Below are positions 52,444-60,823 of a DNA stretch of 64,000 nucleotides, one piece after another. The stretch is from contig CAMVPJ010000003.1 of the NCBI GenBank assembly GCA_947169395.1, positions 1 to 64,000 on the forward strand, given 5' to 3'. A program made the translations under genes and the position numbers. The notes under the pieces were generated by a model, which ran no database searches, was not told where the DNA came from, and saw nothing but the letters and a program-made list of their open reading frames with translations. This DNA is from an uncultured Caryophanales bacterium. Lineage in GTDB: Bacteria > Bacillota_I > Bacilli_A > RF39 > UBA660. Within the stretch, counting starts at the first letter, position 1. Each line of letters begins with the position of its first letter.

Positions 52444-53394
52444 ATGGAAACTAGTAGGGTAAATGTTAATGATGTTGAACAAAGATTAATAGAGTGTTTT
52501 CAAGTAAATCCAATATTTAACTATAACAACATACGTAAAGATAATACTGTAGAAGATAAAATAGTTAGTTTTGTAATAAAGTTTCGAGATATTTTTAATT
52601 ATAATCTAGATAATTTTTATAATAAGTTAAAAACCTTAAAACTAGAACCACTATCTGTTTATTCTAATAGTGGTGTAGTATCTTATGATGCAGTTGAAAA
52701 TACTGGTAAAATTAGTCTCGCTGTCTTAAAAAATGATGAAGAGAATAAATACAATATCGATAATATTTTTTCACAAATAATGCTTATGATGATGACTTCT
52801 AAAGATAAATATTATGGTATTAATGAGAGACTACTTGATGCACCAAATAAAGCTTGTACATATATGATTGCATCTAACTTATCTGGCGCAGCTGAGAAAA
52901 GTGATTTAGAAGAGGAATTAACTATTTTAAATATGCTTGATACAATACTTGCAGCAACTAACAGTAAAATTGATTTTGTAACAGCTTATTTATCTAATAA
53001 TGGTACATTACTTAAAGAAGAATTAAATAAAGTAGGAATTACTGATGATATATTAAATGAAATAAATTATTTACAAGAAGCAAAACAAAATGGTGTGCAT
53101 ATTCCAGATAGATTTGCAAGTATTGAAAATAAGATTAATCGTATTTTTGCTTATTTAGTATCTAGGGGTGAAATAAGTGAAGAGTATATAAATAAATTTA
53201 ATACCTTTTTATATAATGATAAAGTTTTTGATTATTCTAAATTTGGTGTTACAAAGGTGAGTGAAGGAATGAATAAAGCTCTTAAATATATTGCTAATAA
53301 GGGTAAAGATGCTCATACAAACAAGGATTCTGTAAAACCTGCTGTTGTAGACATTGGCCAATATACAAAAAATGTTATGCAAAAAGCTGCATAA
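52444..53394 (+). CDS. Unknown 316-residue cytoplasmic protein
   Basis: Mainly helical, with no signal peptide or membrane segment. Visible pieces are F-V-I-K-F-R-D-I-F, a strand pair V-Y-S-N-S-G-V-V-S-Y-D, Q-I-M-L-M-M-M-T-S-K-D and a C-terminal basic region. I do not recognise the family. It stands alone; its last codons form half of the terminator hairpin. Confidence 0.55.
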   Translation: METSRVNVNDVEQRLIECFQVNPIFNYNNIRKDNTVEDKIVSFVIKFRDIFNYNLDNFYNKLKTLKLEPLSVYSNSGVVSYDAVENTGKISLAVLKNDEENKYNIDNIFSQIMLMMMTSKDKYYGINERLLDAPNKACTYMIASNLSGAAEKSDLEEELTILNMLDTILAATNSKIDFVTAYLSNNGTLLKEELNKVGITDDILNEINYLQEAKQNGVHIPDRFASIENKINRIFAYLVSRGEISEEYINKFNTFLYNDKVFDYSKFGVTKVSEGMNKALKYIANKGKDAHTNKDSVKPAVVDIGQYTKNVMQKAA

Positions 53395-53404
53395 CATTTT
53401 TATT
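53368..53404 (+). terminator. Terminator overlapping the 3' end of the unknown gene
   Basis: AAAAATGTTATGC (53368-53380) and GCATAACATTTTT (53389-53401) are exact complements. Confidence 0.85.
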
Positions 53405-53411
53405 ATTATTT

Positions 53412-53488
53412 TGGTGACCTGTAAGGGATTTGAACCCTTGTATGTAGCCTTGAGAGGGCTATGTGTTAGACCACTTCACCAACAGGCC
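53412..53488 (-). tRNA. tRNA-Glu (CTC)
   Basis: On the minus strand the acceptor GGCCTGT pairs with ACAGGTC, CCA is encoded, the anticodon arm is TAGCC-CTCTCAA-GGCTA (anticodon CTC) and the T arm is AAGGG-TTCAAAT-CCCTT. Overall sequence follows tRNA-Glu. Anticodon CTC reads only GAG, a rare codon in such an AT-rich genome, so a TTC isoacceptor must exist elsewhere. Confidence 0.9.
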
Positions 53489-53604
53489 AAATTTGGGAAC
53501 AAATTAATTTTATCACAAATTATTTTATTTCACAATAGATTTTTTTAATTTACTTATCAAATTTTATATGTTATACTAATTTTGTAATAATAAAAGGAGA
53601 GTCT

Positions 53605-54246
53605 ATGAAAGAATTTTATAATAAATACTTAAATGAAAAGATTAAGTTTGATAAGCTAACTATAATAGCTATTACTAGTTTAATTATAGTTATATCGGGT
53701 GTATTTGGTTTTGTATATGAGTTTATATTTTATTACTTTAATGGAGGTATGAAAGAGTTTTATTATAGAGGAGGAAACTTTCTTCCTTGGATTAATATAT
53801 ATGCGATTGGCTCTATTTTAATCATATTACTTACGTTTAAAGATCGATTAAAACCAATAAAAGTATTTTTAAAAAGTACTATTATATGTGGTGTATTAGA
53901 GTTTGTTTCAGGGTATATATTATATAATTACTTTGGTCATTTTAGGTGTTGGGACTATAATACAGAAATACTTAATTTTGGTAATATTGGTGGTTTTATA
54001 TGCCTTAGAAGTGTACTATTCTTTGGTGTATCTAGTTTATTACTAATTTACGGAATATTACCAATGGTTATTTATTTGTCTAAAAAAATTAATAAGAAAG
54101 TGTTTATTACCATATCTATTAGTCTATTAGCGGTATTTATGTTAGATGAGATATATAATTTAGTGATTGCAAGAGTAATAAATACTCCACGTGCATCTGA
54201 TGTATATAAAGAAATAGGATTTAAATATGTAGAATTTAAGGAGTAA
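53605..54246 (+). CDS. Putative ABC-transporter type IV family membrane protein (PF06541-like)
   Basis: A 213-residue protein with about five helices. The first helix ends in G-F-V-Y-E, and the central G-V-L-E-F-V-S-G-Y-I-L-Y-N-Y-F-G-H-F-R-C-W-D-Y is the family hallmark (E-x3-G ... W-D-Y), followed by G-N-I-G-G-F-I-C-L-R-S. Despite the family name the function is unproven. It is three bases upstream of the next gene, with AAGGAG. Confidence 0.8.
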   Translation: MKEFYNKYLNEKIKFDKLTIIAITSLIIVISGVFGFVYEFIFYYFNGGMKEFYYRGGNFLPWINIYAIGSILIILLTFKDRLKPIKVFLKSTIICGVLEFVSGYILYNYFGHFRCWDYNTEILNFGNIGGFICLRSVLFFGVSSLLLIYGILPMVIYLSKKINKKVFITISISLLAVFMLDEIYNLVIARVINTPRASDVYKEIGFKYVEFKE

Positions 54247-54248
54247 AT

Positions 54249-54719
54249 ATGGAAGAAATTAAGGTATATATTAGTGATTATGATAGCTTGTTTAACATAT
54301 TTGATAAAAATGATATATCTGATGAACTTGCAACATATATAGAAAACAGATGTTCTAGGTTAAAAAATAAGGAAATGGTTATAAAATTTGTATCAAGCAA
54401 GACTATTAGTGATAGTGATAAAGATAAATTAGTAGATTCCTTACGTAGTCATTTTGGCTTAGAAATTAAATATAATCTAATAGAAAGTAAGAGAAGAAAC
54501 ATTACTAATTTAGTACTTATGTTAGTGGGATTACTTATATTAATATTTAAGAATATCTTACCTTTACTTAATACATTGTTTGATATTTTAGACATATTTG
54601 CATGTTTCATAATTTGGGAGAGTGCATATAATTTATTATTTACTGATAATGAATCAGATATAAATATTAGAAGAGCTAAGAATATTAGTAATGCAAAAAT
54701 AGAGTTTATAATAGACTAG
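54249..54719 (+). CDS. Unknown small membrane protein
   Basis: A 156-residue protein. A soluble N-terminal part of ~85 residues (an alpha/beta pattern E-E-I-K-V-Y-I-S-D-Y-D ... M-V-I-K-F-V-S-S-K) is followed by two helices at about 90-125 and a short C-terminal cytoplasmic tail. Co-transcribed with the PF06541-like gene. Not recognised. Confidence 0.6.
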   Translation: MEEIKVYISDYDSLFNIFDKNDISDELATYIENRCSRLKNKEMVIKFVSSKTISDSDKDKLVDSLRSHFGLEIKYNLIESKRRNITNLVLMLVGLLILIFKNILPLLNTLFDILDIFACFIIWESAYNLLFTDNESDINIRRAKNISNAKIEFIID

Positions 54720-54738
54720 AATAATGTCTATTTTTTTT
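54710..54738 (+). terminator. Terminator after the membrane gene pair
   Basis: AATAGAC pairs with GTCTATT, followed by T8. Confidence 0.8.
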
Positions 54739-54803
54739 ATGTATTAAAAACGATTTTTGATAAATAATAGAAAATGTAAGGAAAATAAAGGTTTTTTACC
54801 AAT

Positions 54804-54832
54804 TTGACATTATAATTAAATTTTGGTAGAAT
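54804..54832 (+). promoter_or_regulatory. Promoter for NlpC/P60 gene 1
   Basis: TTGACA (54804-54809) and TAGAAT (54827-54832) have a 17-base spacer; a ~45-base leader follows. Confidence 0.75.
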
Positions 54833-54889
54833 TGAAAGCGTGCCGCAAATTTTGGACACAAATATAATTATGAAGTTAGGAGAATTATT

Positions 54890-55612
54890 GTGAAAAGTAT
54901 ATTAAAAAAACTTTTTCTAGTTTCTTTCTTGTTTATATTAGGTATTGTTGGTAGTACTTATGTTAATGCAGATGATATAGAAACTGAAGAAGAATTACAA
55001 GTATACCAAATAAGATCTAAAGACGAAGGAATTATAACAGATAAAAAAGTATTTAGTTTCTATGAAGAAAACAACGAAAAGTTAAATGAACTAATTGAGC
55101 AAAGAAGACAAGAGGAAAATGCAAGATTAGAAGCAGAAAGATTAGAACAAGAAAAGTTAGAACAAGAAAGATTAGAAACTGAGAAACTAGAACAAGAAAG
55201 ACAATTAGAAATTGCAAGAAATAATGAATTACAAACGCAAAATGTAGTAAGTGTAGATGCTAACTCTGATGTTGCATCATATGCTTTACAGTTTGTAGGT
55301 AATCCTTATGTATATGGTGGTACAAGTTTAACAAATGGTACTGACTGTTCAGGATTTGTTATGAGTGTATATGCTGCATTCGGTATATCACTTCCAAGAA
55401 CTACAGGAGGTCAGGCTGCATCTGGTTATGGTGTTTCAATTGATGAGGCTCAACCGGGTGATATAGTATCTTATGGATATAATGGTTATGTATCACACTC
55501 AGCATTATATATTGGTAATGGTATGATAGTGCATGCTTCAACTCCAGAATTAGGTATTAGGGTAGATAGTATGTATATAATGCCAATTATTACAGTAAGA
55601 AGAATTGGATAA
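54890..55612 (+). CDS. Secreted NlpC/P60 endopeptidase 1
   Basis: A 240-residue protein from GTG 54890. Signal peptide about 1-28 (ending V-N-A), an acidic part, a Glu/Arg/Leu coiled coil (~65-112) with L-E-x-E repeats, then an NlpC/P60 domain with the catalytic Cys in T-D-C-S-G-F, the His in S-H-S-A-L-Y-I-G and the third polar residue in V-H-A-S-T-P. It cuts stem peptides of peptidoglycan. It is a close sister of the gene at 56.5 kb; the catalytic domains are about 80% alike while the heads differ. Confidence 0.9.
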   Translation: MKSILKKLFLVSFLFILGIVGSTYVNADDIETEEELQVYQIRSKDEGIITDKKVFSFYEENNEKLNELIEQRRQEENARLEAERLEQEKLEQERLETEKLEQERQLEIARNNELQTQNVVSVDANSDVASYALQFVGNPYVYGGTSLTNGTDCSGFVMSVYAAFGISLPRTTGGQAASGYGVSIDEAQPGDIVSYGYNGYVSHSALYIGNGMIVHASTPELGIRVDSMYIMPIITVRRIG

Positions 55613-55635
55613 CTCAGATTACTCTGAGTTATTTT
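55611..55635 (+). terminator. Terminator after NlpC/P60 gene 1
   Basis: AACTCAGA pairs with TCTGAGTT across TTAC, followed by ATTTT. Confidence 0.85.
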
Positions 55636-55652
55636 GTTGGTGATTGACCAAT

Positions 55653-55681
55653 TTGACAAATGGTATATAGTGTGTTATCAT
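55653..55681 (+). promoter_or_regulatory. Promoter for the 55.7 kb unknown gene
   Basis: TTGACA (55653-55658) and TATCAT (55676-55681) have a 17-base spacer. Confidence 0.75.
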
Positions 55682-55710
55682 AACGCAAATTATTGTTTTG
55701 GAGGGATATT

Positions 55711-56403
55711 ATGGATAGTAAAAAAATATCTGATAAAGATTATCATTTATTAGTGAAATATTTAACTTTAAATAAAAATGGACTAGAGTTTTTAATTGAT
55801 ATTGTAAGGACAATTGGTGATATAAGAGAGGATATTGGCTTGCTAACTGGAAATAATTTAGATTCTATAGGTAATGAATATAATGATTTATCAGCTGATG
55901 AATACTTGAATACTTTGATAATAGATAGATTAGTAGATATAGATCTTATTAAACCAATAGTAGGAGAAAAAGTTAAAAAATTGTATTATACATATTTAGA
56001 TAATGAATATAGAAAAGAAAAAATTATCTTATCAGAGTATAGTAAAATGGATGTGGAATATAGAAAAAGTTTACCTGACTGGCATAAAGTTTTGGATGAT
56101 TATACATTAGTAAAAGAACTAAAAGATATAAAGGAATTGGAATCATTATATAAAAAACAGAAGGATATATTATTCTTGCTTAAAATTTTCTCATTACCAA
56201 AAACATTTTTTAATCCAGATGATATTATTTTGATGTTTAATATATTAAATGATTTTGATAGTGCACGTGAACAATTATTTGTGAATAATTATGACATGTA
56301 TTTTCAGGATGAATTGAAAGAAATTCAAAATATAAGAAATCAATCTAAGATACTTAGAATAAATATGACTAATAAGTTTAGAGATGATGTGAAAAATTTA
56401 TAA
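55711..56403 (+). CDS. Unknown charged helical protein
   Basis: A 230-residue protein. ATG 55711 follows GGAGGG by five bases. It is highly charged and helical, without signal peptide or membrane segment; recurrent pieces are K-Y-L-T-L-N-K-N-G-L-E-F-L and D-Y-T-L-V-K-E-L-K-D-I-K-E-L-E. Not recognised. It sits between two NlpC/P60 genes but has its own promoter. Confidence 0.55.
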   Translation: MDSKKISDKDYHLLVKYLTLNKNGLEFLIDIVRTIGDIREDIGLLTGNNLDSIGNEYNDLSADEYLNTLIIDRLVDIDLIKPIVGEKVKKLYYTYLDNEYRKEKIILSEYSKMDVEYRKSLPDWHKVLDDYTLVKELKDIKELESLYKKQKDILFLLKIFSLPKTFFNPDDIILMFNILNDFDSAREQLFVNNYDMYFQDELKEIQNIRNQSKILRINMTNKFRDDVKNL

Positions 56404-56454
56404 TAAGAACGGTGTATAGAACTATAATTGTTACATCGTTTTTTCATGGTAGAT

Positions 56455-56483
56455 TTGACAAGATTAAAATCAAGTGATATTAT
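56455..56483 (+). promoter_or_regulatory. Promoter for NlpC/P60 gene 2
   Basis: TTGACA (56455-56460) and TATTAT (56478-56483) have a 17-base spacer. This position rules out starts before ATG 56510. Confidence 0.75.
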
Positions 56484-56509
56484 TGTATTGTAATAAAAAG
56501 TTGGTGAAT

Positions 56510-57220
56510 ATGAATACAAGAAAAAAAATTAGTATAATGTTAGTGCTTGCAGATGTACTAATAATTGTAATGGTATTTGTTATTAAGAGTAATTCTACAG
56601 TTAATGTAAAAGCTAAAGATACAGTATCTGCTGCAAATGTGCTTGTTAATAGTGATGATGCACTTGATACATATAAGGATTCTGAAATAGAAGAATATAT
56701 TACTGTAAAAGAAGAAGAGCGTATTAAGGCGGAAGAGGAAGCAAAAAGACAAGAAGAAGAGGCTGCTGCTCAAGCTCTTGCAGAACAGACTGCGAGATTA
56801 GCAGCTAACGCAGCAATAGATGCTAATCAAAATAATATGCCTAGCGCACCTATTCCTGATACATCTTATTCTGATGTAGCTTCATATGCAGTACAGTTTG
56901 TAGGTAATCCTTATGTATATGGTGGTACAAGTTTAACTGATGGAGCGGATTGTTCAGGGTTTGTTCAAAGTGTATATGCAAACTTTGGAGTATCTCTACC
57001 TCGTACAGCCCCTGCACAATCTACTGTAGGTTATTCAGTTCCAGTAAGCGAAATACAAGCAGGAGATATAATATCTTATGGATATAATGGTAATGTATCA
57101 CATTCTGCACTTTATATTGGAGATAATACAATAGTTCATGCTTCAACTCCAGCTCTAGGTATTAGAACAGATAGTATGTATATAATGCCTATTGTAAGTG
57201 TTAGGAGAGTAGCAGAATAA
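56510..57220 (+). CDS. Secreted NlpC/P60 endopeptidase 2
   Basis: A 236-residue protein. A signal anchor at about 8-25 is followed by an acidic Glu/Ala-rich coiled coil (~60-100) and an NlpC/P60 domain with A-D-C-S-G-F, S-H-S-A-L-Y-I-G and V-H-A-S-T-P. Signal cleavage after V-K-A is plausible. It is the sister of the enzyme at 54.9 kb; separate promoters suggest different timing or levels. Confidence 0.88.
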   Translation: MNTRKKISIMLVLADVLIIVMVFVIKSNSTVNVKAKDTVSAANVLVNSDDALDTYKDSEIEEYITVKEEERIKAEEEAKRQEEEAAAQALAEQTARLAANAAIDANQNNMPSAPIPDTSYSDVASYAVQFVGNPYVYGGTSLTDGADCSGFVQSVYANFGVSLPRTAPAQSTVGYSVPVSEIQAGDIISYGYNGNVSHSALYIGDNTIVHASTPALGIRTDSMYIMPIVSVRRVAE

Positions 57221-57235
57221 AATTTAAAAAAGTTG

Positions 57236-57263
57236 TTGCAAAAGTCATATAATGTGTTATAAT
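57236..57263 (+). promoter_or_regulatory. Promoter for rpsB-tsf
   Basis: TTGCAA (57236-57241) and TATAAT (57258-57263) have a 16-base spacer, giving a start near 57270. It overlaps the terminator of the upstream gene. Confidence 0.7.
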
Positions 57264-57278
57264 ATATATGGCTTTTTT
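57240..57278 (+). terminator. Terminator of NlpC/P60 gene 2, overlapping the rpsB promoter
   Basis: AAAAGTCATAT pairs with ATATGGCTTTT (one wobble), followed by T. The loop contains the rpsB -10 box. Confidence 0.6.
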
Positions 57279-57369
57279 AATTTACACATTTACCGATTTA
57301 GTTATCGGTGCCAATAGGTGGTAACTAAAGATGACGTAAATGGAAGCATAACAAAAAGGAGGAGATTAT
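57270..57369 (+). promoter_or_regulatory. Structured rpsB leader
   Basis: About 100 bases of 5' leader. CATTTAC (57287-57293) can pair with GTAAATG (57336-57342) as a closing stem. ACCGAT (57292-57297) pairs with ATCGGT (57304-57309), while GTTATC (57301-57306) could instead pair with GGTAAC (57319-57324), so two exclusive folds exist. S2 leaders are autoregulatory in several bacteria; binding of S2 here is an inference. Confidence 0.5.
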
Positions 57370-58449
57370 ATGGCAGTTGTATCTATGAACAACTTATTAG
57401 AAGCTGGTGTTCACTTTGGTCATCAAACTAAAAGATGGAATCCAAAGATGAAACCATATATCTATGGCTCTCGTGATGAGATTTATATTATCGATTTACA
57501 AAAGACTGCAAAAGCTATTGAAGAAGCATATGCTGCTTTAAAAGAAATCGCAGCTAATGGTGGTAAGGTTATCTATGTAGGAACTAGAAAACAAGCACAA
57601 GAGGCAGTTCGTGATGAAGCTATGCGCTCTGAATCTTACTACATTAATGAAAGATGGTTAGGTGGAACATTAACTAACTTCCGTACAATTCGTGGTCGTG
57701 TTAAAAGACTTGAAGAAATTGAGAATATGGAAAAAGATGGAACATTTGACTTACTTCCTAAGAAAGAAGTTTCAGGTTTAAAGAAAGAATATGCAAAATT
57801 AGACAAAATATTATGTGGAATTAGAAATATGGAGAAGTTACCTCAAGCTATGGTAATTGTTGATCCTTCTAAAGAAGAGATTGCAATTAGAGAAGCTAGA
57901 AAACTTAACATTCCTGTATTTGGTATCGTTGATACTAATTGTGATCCAGATATGGTAGATTACGTAATTCCATCTAATGATGATGCAATTCGTGCAGTTA
58001 AACTTATTATTGGTGTTTTAAATAATGCTGTAGTTGAAGCTAATGGTGGTAAGCTTGTTGATTATTCTACTACTAATTTAGAAGATTCTAAGGACATTAT
58101 GAAAAGAGCTGTTGAGTCAGTTAAGAGAAGAGAAGAAAGACCAAAGAATAATAATTTTGATAAGAGATATGATAGAAAAAGATTCGATAAGAAAAAATCA
58201 TTTAGAAGAAGAGATAGATTTAATAAAGATTCTAAGGAAGAAAAAGTTGAAAATACTGAAAAAACTGTAAAAGAGACTAAGGCCGTAGTTAAAGAGGCAA
58301 AAGTTACTGAAAAAGCCCCAGAGAAGAAAGTAGTTAAAGAAGACTTATCTGGAAAAACTGTTGCTGAATTAAGAGAACTAGCTAAAGCTCGTGAAATTAA
58401 AGGTTATTCAACAATGAAAAAAGCTGAATTATTAGAAGCTTTAAAATAA
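57370..58449 (+). CDS. rpsB: 30S ribosomal protein S2 with C-terminal SAP/Rho-N-like extension
   Basis: A 359-residue protein. Residues 1-~232 are a normal uS2 ([31 protein letters not shown]). A ~90-residue Lys/Arg/Glu-rich linker follows, then a ~35-residue module ([15 protein letters not shown] ... K-K-A-E-L-L-E-A-L) of the SAP/Rho-N helix type. Ordinary S2 is ~250 residues. The gene is followed by tsf as usual. Confidence 0.93.
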   Translation: MAVVSMNNLLEAGVHFGHQTKRWNPKMKPYIYGSRDEIYIIDLQKTAKAIEEAYAALKEIAANGGKVIYVGTRKQAQEAVRDEAMRSESYYINERWLGGTLTNFRTIRGRVKRLEEIENMEKDGTFDLLPKKEVSGLKKEYAKLDKILCGIRNMEKLPQAMVIVDPSKEEIAIREARKLNIPVFGIVDTNCDPDMVDYVIPSNDDAIRAVKLIIGVLNNAVVEANGGKLVDYSTTNLEDSKDIMKRAVESVKRREERPKNNNFDKRYDRKRFDKKKSFRRRDRFNKDSKEEKVENTEKTVKETKAVVKEAKVTEKAPEKKVVKEDLSGKTVAELRELAKAREIKGYSTMKKAELLEALK

Positions 58450-58457
58450 AAACTTTG

Positions 58458-58482
58458 AGATGATTTTATAATCATCTTTAAT
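58458..58482 (+). terminator. Partial terminator between rpsB and tsf
   Basis: AGATGATT pairs with AATCATCT and is followed by TTAATTTT. The interrupted T run suggests an attenuating rather than a full stop. Confidence 0.55.
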
Positions 58483-58505
58483 TTTAAGAAAATAAGGAGG
58501 ATATT

Positions 58506-59375
58506 ATGATAAGTGCAAGTTTAGTAAAAGAATTAAGAGAAAAAACAGGTGCAGGTATGCTTGATTGTAAAAAAGCATTAGAGGCTAATAATGGTGATAT
58601 TTCTGCATCTATCGATTGGTTAAGAGAAAAAGGTATTTCTAAGGCTCAAAAAAAAGCTGATAGGATTGCTGCTGAAGGTGTTGCAAGTATTCTTATTAAA
58701 GATAATAAGGCTGCAATAGTAGAGGTTAACTCAGAAACTGATTTTGTTGCTAAAAATGAAGAGTTCACTTCTATGGTAAGTACTATATTAGAAACTATTA
58801 TTGATAGTGATGCTAAAACTGTAGAGGATGCTTTAAATCTAGATTGTGGAGAAGGTACTATTAATGATTTAATAGTTGCTAAAACTGCTAAGATTGGTGA
58901 AAAATTATCTTTAAGAAGATTTGAAGTAGTTACTAAGAGTGATACTGAGTCATTTGGTGAATATATTCACATGGGTGGTAAGATTGCTGTGTTAATTACT
59001 GTTGATGGAGCAAATAGAGAAGTTGCAAAAGATGTTGCAATGCATGCTGCTGCAATGAGACCTAAATATGTAAATAAAGATAATGTTCCTAGCGATGAAG
59101 TAGAAAAAGAACGTAAGGTATTAAAAGAACAAGCAATGAATGAAGGTAAACCAGAGGAGATTGCTGCTAAAATGGTTGAAGGACGTATTCGTAAATTCTA
59201 TGAGGAGATCTGTCTTGAAGAACAAGCATTTGTTAAAGATAGCGACAAAAAAGTTAGAGAATATGTTAAGGCTAATGGTGGCACTATTAAATCTATGGTA
59301 AGATTTGAAGTAGGCGAAGGAATGGAAAAAAGAGAAGAAAACTTTGCTGAAGAAGTTGCTAAACAAATGAAATAA
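58506..59375 (+). CDS. tsf: Elongation factor Ts
   Basis: A 289-residue nucleotide-exchange factor for EF-Tu. The N-terminal UBA-like part has V-K-E-L-R-E-K-T-G-A-G-M-L-D-C-K-K-A-L, then E-V-N-S-E-T-D-F-V-A-K-N and, in the core, H-A-A-A-M-R-P. Length normal. AAGGAGG before ATG. Confidence 0.95.
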   Translation: MISASLVKELREKTGAGMLDCKKALEANNGDISASIDWLREKGISKAQKKADRIAAEGVASILIKDNKAAIVEVNSETDFVAKNEEFTSMVSTILETIIDSDAKTVEDALNLDCGEGTINDLIVAKTAKIGEKLSLRRFEVVTKSDTESFGEYIHMGGKIAVLITVDGANREVAKDVAMHAAAMRPKYVNKDNVPSDEVEKERKVLKEQAMNEGKPEEIAAKMVEGRIRKFYEEICLEEQAFVKDSDKKVREYVKANGGTIKSMVRFEVGEGMEKREENFAEEVAKQMK

Positions 59376-59397
59376 CGTGGAATTCCCATGTTTTTTT
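59375..59397 (+). terminator. Terminator after tsf
   Basis: ACGTGG pairs with CCATGT around AATTC, then T7. Confidence 0.75.
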
Positions 59398-59455
59398 AAT
59401 ATTTACTTGAAATTGGTTGTTTAAACATGCTATATTTAAGATGGAGGTAAGATTT

Positions 59456-60793
59456 ATGAAATTAGAATTGAATCCTAGGGGTTGTTATGTTAGCGATGGC
59501 AAGTTTGATCAATATGAAGCATTAAAGGATGTAGGTATTCGTGCTGCCTTATGTTTTAAGGAGGCTGTTAATAATGTAGCTATATCTCCAACTGATATTA
59601 GAAATAGTGAGAGTGATGCTATATTAATTAATAGGGGAATTGGTACTATTTATAGTGATCATACTACTCCTTCCGAACATCAAAATATTACATTGGAGTT
59701 AACTGGTATTCCTAAAATACTATGTATGATTTTAAATAATGAAAAACAGTATACTGCAGATGAGAGATCTTTACGTTATACTGAGGTTGAACCTAATGAG
59801 TATATTACTGAAAAAGAGAAGATGTTATATGATAAGTGGCTTATAAAGTTAGAAGAAGTTATATGGAATCAGTATGGTAGTTTTTATATGTATCAAAATA
59901 AAGATAATGAGAATCGTGCGAGGAAAGCTGTTCACAAAATCGCACAAGAAAATGCTAGATATATGATTAGTGTATTTATGCCTACTAGTATATCTTATAC
60001 TGTACCGTGGATACAGATTAATAAAATTATGGTATATATGAAAAGGATTATTGATAATCCTATGAATGAGTTAGAAAGTATGTTAGTTCCATATTTAAAA
60101 GAGTTTATTCATCTTTGTACTGAAAAGAATGTAACTATTACTAAAAATAGTATATATGAAGTAGCAAATAAGAATACTGAGGTGAAAGAAAAACTATATA
60201 AAACTCATCCAGAGATTAAAGATTATTGTGGTAATTATGAGTTTATATATAAAAATAATAAGAATGTAGATTTAAGTTTATTTGCTTATCGCAATAAGTT
60301 TAGCGGAATTAATAGTAATAATGAATATGGTTATACAATTTCTTATAATAATTATGAATCTTGGGCATGTCTTGCTCAGGAACACCGTCATAGAACTATT
60401 GATTGTGAAATGCTTATTCCAGATACATTTAATAGTTATATTCCACAAATAATAAGGTCAAGTGATGATCTTGTTAATGAATGGATTAATGATATTAATA
60501 GTGTTAAAAATGTATATCCACAGGGACAAATGATTAAAGTAAATAGAGTTGGATCGTTAAAAAATATTATTAAGTTTGTTAGTCAAGAGAGAGCTTGTAG
60601 TCGTGCTCAACTTGAGATTGAAAGATCTTATACATCTCATATAATTCCTAAAGTATATGAAGAGTTAGAGAAAAAAGGAGATAAAGAATTAGTTAAGGTA
60701 TTAAAGCCTTATGTTCATAAATTAAGATGTCAATATCCTGATTATCATTGTCCTTCTCCTTGTTGCAATCGAAAGATAAATAGAAAGATATAA
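59456..60793 (+). CDS. Tandem-domain FAD-dependent thymidylate synthase (ThyX-like)
   Basis: A 445-residue protein from ATG 59456, eight bases after GGAGG. Two ThyX-like units appear in a row. Unit 1 (~60-220) has S-E-H-Q-N-I-T-L-E-L-T-G and E-R-S-L-R-Y, but the R-H-R of the ThyX signature is N-E-K. Unit 2 (~290-430) has the signature in E-H-R-H-R-T-I and E-R-A-C-S-R-A-Q-L-E-I, matching the dUMP-binding R-A-D-x-H-A-Q-x-E-I. Usual ThyX is ~220 residues and a homotetramer. A fused form with a specialised second unit is likely; it would methylate dUMP using FADH2 and methylene-THF. Confidence 0.72.
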   Translation: MKLELNPRGCYVSDGKFDQYEALKDVGIRAALCFKEAVNNVAISPTDIRNSESDAILINRGIGTIYSDHTTPSEHQNITLELTGIPKILCMILNNEKQYTADERSLRYTEVEPNEYITEKEKMLYDKWLIKLEEVIWNQYGSFYMYQNKDNENRARKAVHKIAQENARYMISVFMPTSISYTVPWIQINKIMVYMKRIIDNPMNELESMLVPYLKEFIHLCTEKNVTITKNSIYEVANKNTEVKEKLYKTHPEIKDYCGNYEFIYKNNKNVDLSLFAYRNKFSGINSNNEYGYTISYNNYESWACLAQEHRHRTIDCEMLIPDTFNSYIPQIIRSSDDLVNEWINDINSVKNVYPQGQMIKVNRVGSLKNIIKFVSQERACSRAQLEIERSYTSHIIPKVYEELEKKGDKELVKVLKPYVHKLRCQYPDYHCPSPCCNRKINRKI

Positions 60794-60795
60794 TT

Positions 60796-60823
60796 AAAAT
60801 AATACCGCACTTGGTATTATTTT
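60796..60823. terminator. Bidirectional terminator between thyX-like and yigZ-like genes
   Basis: AAAATAATACC and GGTATTATTTT are exact complements across six bases. Confidence 0.85.
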
